Source: Cohnella luojiensis (GTDB lineage: Bacteria; Bacillota; Bacilli; Paenibacillales; Paenibacillaceae). From it: a stretch of 64,000 nt of DNA. The notes under the pieces are model-generated. The model worked only from the letters and a program-made list of their open reading frames with translations. It was not told where the DNA came from and searched no databases. Below are positions 7,715 through 17,200 of this stretch, piece after piece. Positions within the stretch are counted from its first letter, which is position 1; each line of letters starts with the position of its first letter. The stretch covers positions 1 through 64,000 of the forward strand of contig NZ_SOMN01000014.1 in assembly GCF_004564235.1 (NCBI RefSeq), given 5' to 3'. The position numbers and the translations under genes are program-made.

Positions 7715-9015
7715 AACTCCTCCAATTGCTTGTACGAATGGTTATCTTTTCGATTGCTTTCATCTGAGACTAAAGGCAAAGAGATGGTGCAAACCGTACC
7801 TTTACCTTTCTCGCTTTCGTAAATGATGCTTCCCTTCATTGCCTCAATGATCCGTACGGCAACGGAAGTGCCTAGGCCTGTACCGCTTTCTTTCGTTGTA
7901 TAGAACAGTGTCCCGATTCGTTTGATCTCTTCTCGCGTCATCCCTTTGCCTTTGTCAATGATTTTGAGTTGCGCATGGTTACCTTTTAATTCCAGTTTTA
8001 TTTGTACCAGTGACTTTTCCATTGAAGCTTCTACTGCGTTTTTAATTACATTGACTAATGCTTGCTGCAGTTGAGCTCGATCGGTATGCATATAAATTTG
8101 CTCTTCCACTCTGCTATCGAAATGTATTCCTTTATAACTTGCCAATGGCATTAACAGTGTAGTAATACTCTCGATTAAATCGGATAAAGAAAACTTTTCG
8201 TATTTGGTCAATTTGGGCTTTGAAAAGTTCAAATAATCATTAATGATTGCCTCTGCTCTTGCAATCTCATCTAACGCAAATTGTAAGTAACTTCGATTTT
8301 TCCCCTCGACGATCGTCGCACTCATGAGTTGTAAAAAACCTTGAACAACGGTCAACGGGTTGCGGATTTCATGTGCAATGGATGCGGCGACTTCACCTAA
8401 AGTCTTTAGCTTTTCCGCACGTTGAATTTCCTCTTTCATTATAGCTCGTTCATAGTTAAATTCCTGAAGGGTGCAAGATAACCAAGTCCCTAATGTTTGA
8501 ATCAATCCAAAAAACAAAACGGCCCGGATGGGTTCAAAATCCAAAGGTTTTTCGACTTGATTAAGGTATGTGAATGAAATTAGAATAAGCAGCATCACAA
8601 TAGAGGGGATTACGGAGATGAGGATCACTGCTCTTATTCGCCGGTATCCGGTTAAGCGGCCGATTTTCTTGGCAAATAATAAAGGCCCCAAAAAAGCCAA
8701 CGTAATGCTTATATATCCAAACAAAAGGGCATCTCCGCCAAGATAAGTCCGGGTAGCCAAAATCATTAAGTAATTAATGAAACCGGCAAGCGGTCCACCG
8801 TACACCGTAGAAATCACAAGCGGGACATATCTGAGCTCCCAGTACAAATCTAGAGCGTAGTAGGAAAAAATCAAACACAGCGCAGACGAAATCCCATACA
8901 AAAGCCCTATCGCATAGGGAGATTTGGAGTGCGGCCAACGATCGCCAAACAAGGTGTAGACTAAAACCGGAGCTAACGCGATCAGGACGTTAAGAAATAA
9001 TTTCTCAAGTAACAT
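7711..9015 (-). CDS. membrane sensor histidine kinase, 5TM-LYT type
   Basis: The 434-residue protein begins with about six hydrophobic segments (residues 5-185) resembling the 5TMR-LYT sensor module, followed by a HisKA domain with phospho-acceptor His215 in SIAHEIRNPLTVVQGFLQLM, and an HATPase_c domain with the N box (NVIKNAVEAS), DKGKGM and GTGLGTSVAVRIIEAMKG. This architecture is common among orphan sporulation or stress kinases of bacilli (KinB-like), and no response regulator gene adjoins it. It is followed by the YcaQ-like gene with a 4-bp overlap. The signal is unknown. Confidence 0.88.
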   Translation of the reverse strand: MLLEKLFLNVLIALAPVLVYTLFGDRWPHSKSPYAIGLLYGISSALCLIFSYYALDLYWELRYVPLVISTVYGGPLAGFINYLMILATRTYLGGDALLFGYISITLAFLGPLLFAKKIGRLTGYRRIRAVILISVIPSIVMLLILISFTYLNQVEKPLDFEPIRAVLFFGLIQTLGTWLSCTLQEFNYERAIMKEEIQRAEKLKTLGEVAASIAHEIRNPLTVVQGFLQLMSATIVEGKNRSYLQFALDEIARAEAIINDYLNFSKPKLTKYEKFSLSDLIESITTLLMPLASYKGIHFDSRVEEQIYMHTDRAQLQQALVNVIKNAVEASMEKSLVQIKLELKGNHAQLKIIDKGKGMTREEIKRIGTLFYTTKESGTGLGTSVAVRIIEAMKGSIIYESEKGKGTVCTISLPLVSDESNRKDNHSYKQLEEL

Positions 9016-9103
9016 AACCTCTTGCGAACCCCTTATATGGTCATTATTCCTACCTCATTCAAAAATACTAAATTTTATGATTGAAAGCTATTGTTTCCTG
9101 GTG

Positions 9104-9133
9104 AACTGAATCGCCCATTTTTCTGATTCAGTT
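9104..9133. promoter_or_regulatory. 9-bp inverted repeat in divergent promoter region
   Basis: AACTGAATC and GATTCAGTT are separated by 12 bases between the divergent histidine kinase and LysM genes. There is no T-run, so a terminator is unlikely. It could be an operator or an RNA hairpin. Confidence 0.35.
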
Positions 9134-9164
9134 GGAACCAATTATCGCCAAAGCAATACCTTAT

Positions 9165-9180
9165 ATAGTCAAATGACTAT
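9165..9180 (+). promoter_or_regulatory. palindrome upstream of the LysM gene
   Basis: ATAGTCA-AA-TGACTAT has 7-bp perfect arms and ends 20 bases before the LysM start codon. Its place just ahead of the ribosome site suggests an operator or a 5' hairpin; no clear -35/-10 pair was found. Confidence 0.35.
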
Positions 9181-9199
9181 TTTATATGGAGGTTATCTT

Positions 9200-9619
9200 A
9201 TGGATCGTGGATTTTTTCCTGGTGGTGGATTTGGTGGAGGTTTTGGAGGAGGTTTCGGTCGCCCTTTCTTTCGTCCTTTTCGCCATCCCTTCTTCCCTAG
9301 ACGTTTCTTGTTTCCGTTCTTCTTCTTTTCCCCGTTCTTCTTTCCCTTCTTCAGAGACGGAAAATCGGACGACATGTTATTCGCGCAGCATCAAGCCCAA
9401 CATGGAGACACGTTGGCCGCGGTAGGCTACAAATATAACATTCCACATACCATTCTAGAGGAGGCCAACCCGCACATCGCGAATCCGAACCAATTAAATC
9501 CCGGGGAAATCGTGTACGTACCTCGAATATCTAACATGATTTGCCAGAAGACTTATTCGGAGATGGCGGTTCCCGAAGAGCAAGTTCAGCAAATGATGTA
9601 CCAGGGACAGCAAGCATAA
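9200..9619 (+). CDS. LysM domain protein with Gly/Phe-rich N-terminus
   Basis: The ATG at 9200 has GGAGG 7 bases upstream; the longer frame from 9173 lacks such a site. The 139-residue product begins with a low-complexity segment of about 55 residues (MDRGFFPGGGFGGGFGGGFG, then Phe/Pro/Arg-rich) without a classical signal peptide, followed by one LysM module (about residues 65-110: HGDTLAAVGYKYNIPHTIL, then NQLNPGEIVYVP), which binds peptidoglycan-like glycans. A Gln-rich tail ends the protein. LysM proteins with aromatic and glycine-rich tracts occur among spore coat proteins, so a spore role is plausible but not shown. A bidirectional terminator follows. Confidence 0.8.
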   Translation: MDRGFFPGGGFGGGFGGGFGRPFFRPFRHPFFPRRFLFPFFFFSPFFFPFFRDGKSDDMLFAQHQAQHGDTLAAVGYKYNIPHTILEEANPHIANPNQLNPGEIVYVPRISNMICQKTYSEMAVPEEQVQQMMYQGQQA

Positions 9620-9621
9620 GC

Positions 9622-9668
9622 AAAATCACCCTGCATGCTGCCAAATCGGCAATTTGCAGGGTGATTTT
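9622..9668. terminator. bidirectional rho-independent terminator
   Basis: A 14-bp stem (AAAATCACCCTGCA with TGCAGGGTGATTTT) encloses an inner TGCC/GGCA stem. T-tracts on both strands let it end the LysM gene and the convergent DUF2935 gene, whose TAA begins inside the right edge of the structure. Confidence 0.9.
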
Positions 9669-10468
9669 TACTCTCGGCTTTTACCGGAAAGACTGTTATC
9701 GAACATGTCGATGATGAACAAGAAATGTTCTGCTTCTCGGAACACATGATCCGCCAATAATGGATGAATGATGCTCTTTATTCGACAGGCTTCAATTAAA
9801 TCTCGAGCTGTTTGCTTAAAGTCGCGAAGCGATTTAACGGAAACCCTGTTCTGATCAAGGAATTGGTCGAGGAGCGGAACCGTTTGTGACTGAGGGCGCA
9901 TGGAATCCAAGTCCTTCGCTTGGAATAACAATTGATCGAATTCATGGCTGAAGTTATTCGCTTGCTCTACTAGCTTCCTTTCGGAAGGGTCCAGCAGATG
10001 ACTGATGAACTTGGCATGATCAGCCATGATTCTCAGGAAAAATACGTTCTCATCGATTATGGCGTCAGGCAGCGGTTCCAATCTCCCTAAATTTAACTCC
10101 ATTAAGCGATTTCTGAAGTAATTTGCTTCCCTGCTCACGTGATCAACCAATAACGGGAAGTTGTTGCCACCGGGAAGCTGGCACGTCAGTATCAACCCAA
10201 GTACTTTTCTCTTGAAAGCCCATATATAAGAAACTGCATTATGGACTTCTTCATTAAACCTTCTGATCACGGCGGGATCTGATTCAAACGGATAGGCATT
10301 TGCTCTATTTTCGATTGCTTCAAAGACGGCAAAAAACTGATTAGCCTCATTAATTAATTGCGTATCTTCACATCGGAACCCAAGTTTTAGAAATAAGGAA
10401 TGTTCCTTCATAATCCGTGACCAAAACCTTACTTCTTCTAATGAACGTGCTACAAACTCGTCTGACAT
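9668..10468 (-). CDS. DUF2935 protein, tandem four-helix domains
   Basis: The start at 10468 is chosen for AGAGGAGG 8 bases upstream. The 266-residue protein is all helical and consists of two related halves: EEVRFWSRIMKEHSLFLKLG and VSREANYFRNRLMELN in the first, FFLRIMADHAKFISHLLDPS and VFREAEHFLFIIDMF in the second. The repeated EH/DH and REA-F pattern is that of PF11155 (DUF2935). The His and Glu residues could form a metal site in each bundle, as in hemerythrin-like folds, but this is inference. Function is unknown. Its terminator is shared with the convergent LysM gene. Confidence 0.82.
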   Translation of the reverse strand: MSDEFVARSLEEVRFWSRIMKEHSLFLKLGFRCEDTQLINEANQFFAVFEAIENRANAYPFESDPAVIRRFNEEVHNAVSYIWAFKRKVLGLILTCQLPGGNNFPLLVDHVSREANYFRNRLMELNLGRLEPLPDAIIDENVFFLRIMADHAKFISHLLDPSERKLVEQANNFSHEFDQLLFQAKDLDSMRPQSQTVPLLDQFLDQNRVSVKSLRDFKQTARDLIEACRIKSIIHPLLADHVFREAEHFLFIIDMFDNSLSGKSRE

Positions 10469-10681
10469 CAGCACTCCTCCTCTGGTATCCTCTCTTATCA
10501 ATACCGTATGAGTGGGTGCTTGGACATATGTCCTAAGTGCAGGTTTAATTCGAGGATCGACTAATCATATGAAGCGAAAGCTGTCACTGAAAGGGACAAG
10601 CGTAGTTCCCAGCCAAAAAATGTTGAATTATAGCGAATAGAAAATAGTGCCGTACGCACTTCCATTATTACCCATATGGTT

Positions 10682-10687
10682 TACTAT
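10682..10687 (+). promoter_or_regulatory. putative -10 element of the toxin gene
   Basis: TACTAT would place transcription start near 10694-10695, exactly where the upstream arm of the flanking inverted repeat begins. The -35 about 17 bp upstream (around CTTCCA) is weak. Confidence 0.45.
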
Positions 10688-10694
10688 TAAGAGT

Positions 10695-10712
10695 ACAACT
10701 TGTAAGTGGTGA
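10695..10712 (+). repeat. upstream arm of 18-bp inverted repeat around the toxin gene
   Basis: Reads ACAACTTGTAAGTGGTGA and pairs with 10872-10889 at 17 of 18 positions; the one mismatch is G opposite U in RNA, so all 18 could pair. The arms lie 159 bp apart on either side of the ORF. Confidence 0.75.
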
Positions 10713-10744
10713 ATCCTGCTTTTCATAAAAAGGAGGAAGCTGTT

Positions 10745-10831
10745 ATGGATGTATTTCAAACTCTATCGATTATGTTTGCTTTTGGGTTGTTTATACTCAC
10801 ATTGTTAACTTATATTGATAAGAGGAAATAA
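10745..10831 (+). CDS. holin-like type I toxin (Hol-Tox/TxpA-like), 28 residues
   Basis: The ORF encodes MDVFQTLSIMFAFGLFILTL followed by LTYIDKRK: a single hydrophobic helix with a basic tail, closely matching the putative holin-like toxin family (PF16935), which includes TxpA-type type I toxins that depolarise the membrane. A strong AGGAGG lies 8 bases before the ATG. The antitoxin in such systems is an antisense RNA, expected on the minus strand over the 3' end. I see no certain promoter for it, but read-through from downstream cannot be excluded. The 18-bp inverted repeat enclosing the gene fits the 5'-3' long-distance pairing known for such mRNAs. Confidence 0.8.
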   Translation: MDVFQTLSIMFAFGLFILTLLTYIDKRK

Positions 10832-10871
10832 TCCGCCGCTCTAGTTTGGATTAAATCCGTACTAAGAACTA

Positions 10872-10889
10872 TCACCATTTACAAGTTGT
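10872..10889 (+). repeat. downstream arm of 18-bp inverted repeat around the toxin gene
   Basis: Reads TCACCATTTACAAGTTGT and is complementary to 10695-10712. It is followed by a pyrimidine-rich CTTACCTTTTT ending near 10900, which may stop the toxin transcript. The site adjoins the stop codon of the convergent E2 gene. Confidence 0.72.
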
Positions 10890-10898
10890 CTTACCTTT

Positions 10899-12191
10899 TT
10901 AGTAAATAACGGTTTCTTGATCGTATCGCTCCAAATATTGTTTCACGCGGCGCATAAAATGCCCGCAAACCACGCCATCCAATATACGATGGTCAAGAGA
11001 TAGGCAAAGATTGGCCATGGATCGGATCGCAATCATATCCCTCTGAATCACGACGGGTTTACGGACAATCGTTTCGAAGGTGATGATTGCCGCCTGCGGA
11101 TAGTTGATAAGAGGAAAGGATTGCAAGGAACCGAAAGCCCCGGTGTTGTTAAAAGTAAAGGTACCTCCTTGCATATCGGAAATCGTTAATTTGCCGCTTC
11201 TAGCCCGTTTGACCAAGTCGTCTAGTTCGATAGCCAGACCGGCAATCGTCTTTCGGTCCGCGTTGCGTATGACGGGAGTGACTACGGATTCCTCGGAGCC
11301 TATCGCAATGGAAACATGAATCTCTTTCTTGATAATGATATTGTCCGTAGACCATGTAGAATTGAGAATCGGATAATCCTTAATGGCATTAACAACTGCT
11401 TTCAACACGAAAGGGGTAACCGTCAGCCGTATCCCTTCCTTCTCCGCGAAACGGTCTTTCCACTTTTGTTGCAAATCAACAAGATGACTTACATCCGCCT
11501 CGATCGTTAACCAAGCATGAGGTATTTCCGACACGCTCTGATGCATGCGCGTAGCGATCAGCTTTCTTACAGGTGTGACCGGCAGGAGTTGATCGTCTGG
11601 ACCCCGGCTGCTTGCCGGCTCTTTGCGCTCTTGAGCAGCGGGGACACTGGTAGCCTTTGTGAAGCCTGCGGCGATAACCTCGTTCTTGCCGGCGCTGTAT
11701 TCCGGAGGAGTCGCGGGTTGTATGTTCATGCCGTCCCGAACATAAGCGAGGACGTCCTTCCGATTAATTCTACCGCCCAGCGAGGTGCCTTTGACCTTAC
11801 GCAAATCGATCCGATGCTCTTCCGCAAGACGCATAACGGCTGGAGAATAACGGGTGCTCAGATCGGGCTCATCTCTGTACCTTCCCTCGGTAACAATGGA
11901 CTTGGAGGGATCCGAGACAATCGGCGTCTGTGCTTCCGGCTCCCTAATCAGACAGATGGGAGCGCCGACATCGGCGGTTTCCCCTTCCTGCACCAAGATG
12001 CGGATCAGCGTTCCTTCCATGGGCGAAGGCATTTCCACGTTTACTTTATCCGTATTCAGCTCGCATAGGACCTCGTATTCCTTCACGTAATCCCCCGGCT
12101 CCTTCAACCATCTGCCAAGGGTAGCCGAAACCAGGCTTTCGGCCAAATGCGGTATCGTAACCTCGCTAAGCCGCTCCTCCTCGTTATGCAT
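10899..12191 (-). CDS. bkdB: branched-chain 2-oxoacid dehydrogenase E2, dihydrolipoamide acyltransferase
   Basis: The start at 12191 is preferred, with AGGGGG 8-9 bases upstream; a TTG at 12227 gives a longer frame but poor spacing. The 430-residue protein has three E2 modules: a lipoyl domain with the modified lysine in LNTDKVNVEMPSP (about residue 47), a peripheral subunit-binding domain (YSPAVMRLAEEHRIDLRKVK) near residues 125-160, and the acyltransferase core ending in LDHRILDGVVCGHFMRR with the catalytic His and Asp. E2 moves the acyl group to CoA. It is the last gene of the operon; E3 (lipoamide dehydrogenase) is not encoded here. Confidence 0.92.
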   Translation of the reverse strand: MHNEEERLSEVTIPHLAESLVSATLGRWLKEPGDYVKEYEVLCELNTDKVNVEMPSPMEGTLIRILVQEGETADVGAPICLIREPEAQTPIVSDPSKSIVTEGRYRDEPDLSTRYSPAVMRLAEEHRIDLRKVKGTSLGGRINRKDVLAYVRDGMNIQPATPPEYSAGKNEVIAAGFTKATSVPAAQERKEPASSRGPDDQLLPVTPVRKLIATRMHQSVSEIPHAWLTIEADVSHLVDLQQKWKDRFAEKEGIRLTVTPFVLKAVVNAIKDYPILNSTWSTDNIIIKKEIHVSIAIGSEESVVTPVIRNADRKTIAGLAIELDDLVKRARSGKLTISDMQGGTFTFNNTGAFGSLQSFPLINYPQAAIITFETIVRKPVVIQRDMIAIRSMANLCLSLDHRILDGVVCGHFMRRVKQYLERYDQETVIY

Positions 12192-12236
12192 CTTTGCAAT
12201 CCCCCTAACCGAAATCGAAGCTAGCAAATCTCCATC

Positions 12237-13220
12237 CTACATTTCCGCAAGGCGGCGCATCGCTTCTTTCAAGGTATCTACGTTGGGCAGGAAAAACTTC
12301 TCGAGAGTAGGCGCCATTCCTACCGCTGGAACATCGGGCGGACAAAAACGCAGGATGGGAGCATCCAACTGATACAGCAAATGTTCGGCAATAATGGCGG
12401 CGATTTCAGCTCCGATTCCCCCTGTTTTGTTATCCTCGTGAACGATCAAGATTCTGCCCGTTTTCGCCGTTGCTTCGAAAATCGCGGATTGATCAAGCGG
12501 ATGCAGGGTACGCAAATCCAGCACATGTACGCTGATCCCCTCCTTCTCCAGCTGCTCTGCTGCTTTAAGCGCTAGATGAACCGCCATTCCATAGGCAATT
12601 ACGGTGATATCGTCCCCTTCTCGCTTGACTGCTGCTTTGCCGATAGGGACCGTATAGTCCTCATCGGGTACATCGTCGGATATATACAGATAGCATTTTT
12701 TGTGCTCGAAATAGAGAACGGGATCGTCGTCCCGCACCGACGCCTTCAATAGTCCCTTGGCGTCATAAGCCGTAGACGGTGCAACGATCTTAAGACCCGG
12801 CGTTCCGAAGAATACCGATTCGGGGCACTGAGAATGGTAGAGTCCGCCTCCGCCCGTCGCCCCGTAAGGAACGCGGATCACGATCGGACAAAACCAATCG
12901 TTGTTCGATCGGTACCTGATTTTCGCCGCTTCGCTTATAATTTGATTGGTAGCCGGGAAGATGAAATCGGCAAACTGGATTTCGGCGATCGGCCTCATGC
13001 CCACCATGGCCGCACCAATGGCAACTCCGACGATCGCGGATTCGGAGAGCGGCGTGTCGAGTACCCTCCGTTCACCGAAGCGATCCCGCATTCCTTTGGT
13101 CGCATTCAATACGCCGCCTTTGCCGACATCCTCCCCAAGCACGAAAACACCTTCATCGCGCTGCATTTCCTCGCTCATCCCGGCGCGTATCGCTTCCAAA
13201 TAGGTTAGGATAGCCATCAT
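12237..13220 (-). CDS. bkdAB: branched-chain 2-oxoacid dehydrogenase E1 component, beta subunit
   Basis: The 327-residue thiamine-diphosphate-dependent E1 beta subunit has the features of the family: VFVLGEDVGKGGVLNATKGM, DTPLSESAIVGVAIGAAMVG, EIQFADFIFPATNQI, RVPYGATGGGGLYHSQ and the C-terminal LRTLHPLD segment. With E1 alpha it decarboxylates 2-oxo acids from Val, Leu and Ile. The GGLYHSQCPE context and the neighbouring acyl-CoA genes favour a branched-chain rather than a pyruvate enzyme. It overlaps the E1 alpha stop by 4 bp. Confidence 0.93.
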   Translation of the reverse strand: MMAILTYLEAIRAGMSEEMQRDEGVFVLGEDVGKGGVLNATKGMRDRFGERRVLDTPLSESAIVGVAIGAAMVGMRPIAEIQFADFIFPATNQIISEAAKIRYRSNNDWFCPIVIRVPYGATGGGGLYHSQCPESVFFGTPGLKIVAPSTAYDAKGLLKASVRDDDPVLYFEHKKCYLYISDDVPDEDYTVPIGKAAVKREGDDITVIAYGMAVHLALKAAEQLEKEGISVHVLDLRTLHPLDQSAIFEATAKTGRILIVHEDNKTGGIGAEIAAIIAEHLLYQLDAPILRFCPPDVPAVGMAPTLEKFFLPNVDTLKEAMRRLAEM

Positions 13221-14224
13221 GCACCACCATCCTTAGCGTAAACATGCCGCAGCGCGCTCTCGGGCTCCGGGTAGGGGGCTTTGTCGGCGTATTTGGCCGC
13301 CTCGTTCACTTCTCTCATGACGTCTTCGTTCACCGATCGGTCGAGCTCTTCGTTCAGAACGCCGCATTCGAACAAATAACGGCGGAAGCTCTCGATGCCG
13401 TCCTGCTCCTTATGGTATTCCACCTCGTCCCTCGTCCGGTACTGCATATCGTCGTCCGCGGTGGAATGCGGCGGTATGCGGTACATCATCGCTTCGATTA
13501 ACGTCGGTCCAGCCCCGCGAAGGGCTCTATTTCTCGCCTCTTTGACTGCGCCGTAAACCTCGAGCGCATCGTTGCCGTCCACTCGAACGCCGGGAAACCC
13601 GTATCCGGCCGCGCGGTCGACGATCCGCCCCGCCACTTGCCGATGGGCCGGAATGGAAATCGCATATTGATTATTTTCGCACATGAAGATGACGGGCAGC
13701 TTGAATATACCGGCAAAATTAAAGCCTTCATGCACGTCGCCTTGATTGCTGGATCCTTCCCCGAAGGTGACGAACGCGACGCGATCTTCTTGTTTCATTA
13801 CCGCGGCCAAGGCAATACCTACGGCATGCGGAACCTGGGTGGAGACGGGACTCGAGCCCGTTACGATATGATGCTTGCGGTATCCGAAATGCCCGGGCAT
13901 CTGCCTGCCCCCGTTGATGTCCTCCCCTTTTAGGAACGTGGCGAGCATCAGCTCCCGAACCGTCATTCCAACGGAAAGAACCAAGGCGTAGTCGCGATAA
14001 TAGGGGAGAAAATAGTCGTGCTGCTTTTCCAAGGCGAACGCCGCGGCCACCTGCGCGGTTTCTTGGCCTATGCTGGAGATATGAAAAGCGGTTTTTCCCG
14101 AGCGTTGAATAAGCGTGGCGCGCTCGTCGAATTTTCTCGCTGTCAACATGAGGGTGTACATGCTCAATACCTGCGCGTCCGTTAACCCTAGCTGCTGGTG
14201 CTTGGCAAGATGCGGAGTCGACAA
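13217..14224 (-). CDS. bkdAA: branched-chain 2-oxoacid dehydrogenase E1 component, alpha subunit
   Basis: The 335-residue protein carries the thiamine-diphosphate motif GEGSSNQGDVHEGFNFAGIF ending in CENNQYAIS, the GRQMPGHFG segment and the phosphorylation-loop-like YRIPPHSTADDD of branched-chain E1 alpha proteins. The start is TTG, with GGAGGG about 7 bases upstream. It follows icmF by 21 bp and overlaps E1 beta by 4 bp. The HSTADDD form is the branched-chain 2-oxoacid type, in agreement with the operon. Confidence 0.93.
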   Translation of the reverse strand: MSTPHLAKHQQLGLTDAQVLSMYTLMLTARKFDERATLIQRSGKTAFHISSIGQETAQVAAAFALEKQHDYFLPYYRDYALVLSVGMTVRELMLATFLKGEDINGGRQMPGHFGYRKHHIVTGSSPVSTQVPHAVGIALAAVMKQEDRVAFVTFGEGSSNQGDVHEGFNFAGIFKLPVIFMCENNQYAISIPAHRQVAGRIVDRAAGYGFPGVRVDGNDALEVYGAVKEARNRALRGAGPTLIEAMMYRIPPHSTADDDMQYRTRDEVEYHKEQDGIESFRRYLFECGVLNEELDRSVNEDVMREVNEAAKYADKAPYPEPESALRHVYAKDGGA

Positions 14225-14245
14225 AGGAAACCCTCCTCTTCCAGG

Positions 14246-17200
14246 CTACATGTTCCTGCGATATTGTCCGCCTACCTCATAGAGGGCGTGCGTGATTTGA
14301 CCTAAGCTTGCCACTTTAACCGTCTCCATCAGCTCGGCAAAGATGTTGCCGCCTTCCAAGGCGATCTGCTGTAATCTGGCCAAGGCGGCAGGTGCCACCG
14401 TCTGGTTCCGCCTATGGAAATCTCTCAGATTCGTCAGCTGCTGCTCCTTCTCTTGGAGCGTTGACCGCGCCAGAGGGATATTCAGCTCGTCTCCGGTCGG
14501 CCGATTCGGATTGCGAAACGTATTCACGCCGATAATCGGCAGCTCTCCGCTATGCTTTTTCGTTTCGTACAGCATGGATTCGTCCTGGATTTTACCCCTT
14601 TGATACTGAGATTCCATCGCGCCTAACACTCCGCCCCTGTCGCTTATACGCTCCAGCTCTTGCAGTACCGCCTCTTCTACCAAATCGGTCAGCTCGTCAA
14701 TCGCGAAAGAACCCTGAAGCATGTTCTCGCTCGTCGCCAGACCAAGCTCCTTCGTGATGATCAGTTGAATGGCCATCGCCCTGCGCACCGATTCCTCCGT
14801 CGGAGTCGTGATCGCTTCGTCGTAAGAATTCGTATGAAGCGAGTTGCAATTATCCAGTATCGCCATAAGCGCCTGAAGCGTCGTTCGGATATCGTTAAAA
14901 TCGATTTCCTGCGCGTGCAGCGAACGTCCGGAGGTTTGGATATGATACTTCAGCTTTTGGCTGCGCTCATTGGCCTTGTATTTGAGCTTCATGACCGTTG
15001 CCCATATTCTCCGAGCCACGCGCCCGATGACGGTATATTCCGGATCCAGCCCGTTGCTGAAGAAGAACGATAGGTTAGGGGCGAACTCGTCGATGTTCAT
15101 GCCCCGCGACAAGTAATACTCGACGTAGGTGAACCCGTTGGCCAGCGTAAACGCCAACTGCGAGATCGGATTCGCGCCGGCCTCGGCGATATGGTATCCC
15201 GAGATGGACACCGAGTAGTAATTGCGAACGTCATGATCGATAAAATATTGCTGAATATCGCCCATCATGCGTAGCGCAAACTCCGTGGAAAAAATGCAGG
15301 TGTTCTGCCCCTGGTCTTCCTTCAATATGTCGGCCTGAACGGTTCCCCTTACCGTTCCAAGGGTTTCTCTGCGAACGCGTTCCGCTTCCTCCGGCGCAGG
15401 CGTTCTTTTTTGTTCCTGACTGAACCGTTTCATCTGAAATTCGATTGCGGTATTCATATACATCGCGAGCAGTACCGGAGCGGGACCGTTGATGGTCATG
15501 GATACCGACGTCATCGAATGGCAGAGATCGAATCCCGCGTACAGCTTTTTCATATCGTCCAAAGTACAGATGCTGACGCCGCTTTCGCCGATTTTTCCAT
15601 AGATGTCGGGCCGTTCGTCGGGGTTTTCTCCGTACAAGGTTACGGAATCGAACGCGGTGCTCAATCGTTTGGCCTGATCGTTCTGCGACAAATAGTGAAA
15701 ACGAAGGTTGGTTCGCTCCGGCGTTCCTTCCCCCGCAAACTGGCGCTTCGGGTCTTCCTCCTTGCGCTTGAAGGGAAAGACGCCCGCCGTATACGGGAAC
15801 TCTCCAGGAACATTTTCGCGGTACATCCAGCGTACAAGATCGCCCCAATCGCGGAATTTCGGCAGGCTTACTTTGGGGATGTCCAAGCCTGACAAGCTTC
15901 GAGTCGTAAGCTCCGTTACGACTTCTTTGTCCCGAACCCGGGAAACAAAGGTGTTTCCGGTATAACTGCGCAGCAGCTCCGGCCATCTTGCGAGCAGGTC
16001 CCGAGTTGTCTTCTGCATATGGTTCTCGTACATTTCCTTAAGCCGTTCCAGCGCCGAAAGGCTCTCAACCGCTCCTTGCTCCCGTCGCAACGCTTGGATT
16101 GTTCCTTCTATTCGGTAGCAAGAGCTGGCCAGCTCGGCTTCGCTTTCAACGAAAGATCGATAGCTCCTTGCCGTATGCGCGATTTCACCCAAATAGCGGG
16201 TTCGGTCAATCGGAATAATGACATGAATGTTAGAGCTAAGGACGGATGAATAGTCGGGGAGCGGCCACTGCAGCGAGAGCTTGCGATTCATGATTTCGAT
16301 AAGCGCCGCGAACAACGCGTTAACTCCGGCATCGTTGAACTGGCTGGCCATCGTTCCATATACGGGCATCGTTTCAAACGGAACATCTAATAAGCCGCGA
16401 TTTCTTTGAACTTGTTTTTTCACGTCGCGAAGGGCATCCTCCGAACCTCTGCGCTCGAACTTATTGATCGCGATCAGATCGGCATAATCGATCATATCGA
16501 TCTTCTCGAGCTGGGTAGGCGCGCCGAATTCGCTCGTCATCACATAGACGGATAAGTCTGCGATTTCCGTAATCCGGTGATCCCCTTGCCCGATCCCGCT
16601 CGTTTCCACCAAGATCAGATCGAAACCTGCCGCCTTCAACACGGCGATCGCGTGACTGATCGCGTTCGACAGCTCATGGCCCGAGCCTCTCGTGGCCAGG
16701 CTTCGCATATACACCCGGCCGGAGTGAACGGCGTTCATTCGCATTCGATCCCCTAGCAGGGCGCCTCCGGTCCGCTTTTTGGTCGGATCAACCGATAGGA
16801 TAGCCATCGTCTTATTCGGATAGTGCCGAAGAAAGCGCCGAACCCATTCGTCGGCTAGAGTGCTTTTGCCGGCTCCTCCGGTACCGGTAAGTCCAATGAC
16901 CGGACAGTCTGCGGTATCGGATTCGGCGAATAAGTTCTGACCTGTATTTTCGGCAACCGTAATACATTGGGCAATATACCGCTGTTCCTTGCGAATGGCA
17001 GTATTGGAGTCCGGTACAAAGCCGGAAACCGTAGAGAAATCGCACTCTTGCATCATGGCGTCGATCATGCCCTGCAAGCCGAGCTCCCTTCCGTCTTCCG
17101 GCGAGAAGATGCGGGCAACGCCGTAATTCTGAAGCAAGGCGATCTCCGAAGGGAGAATCACTCCGCCTCCTCCGCCGTAAACGCGGATATCGGATGCACC

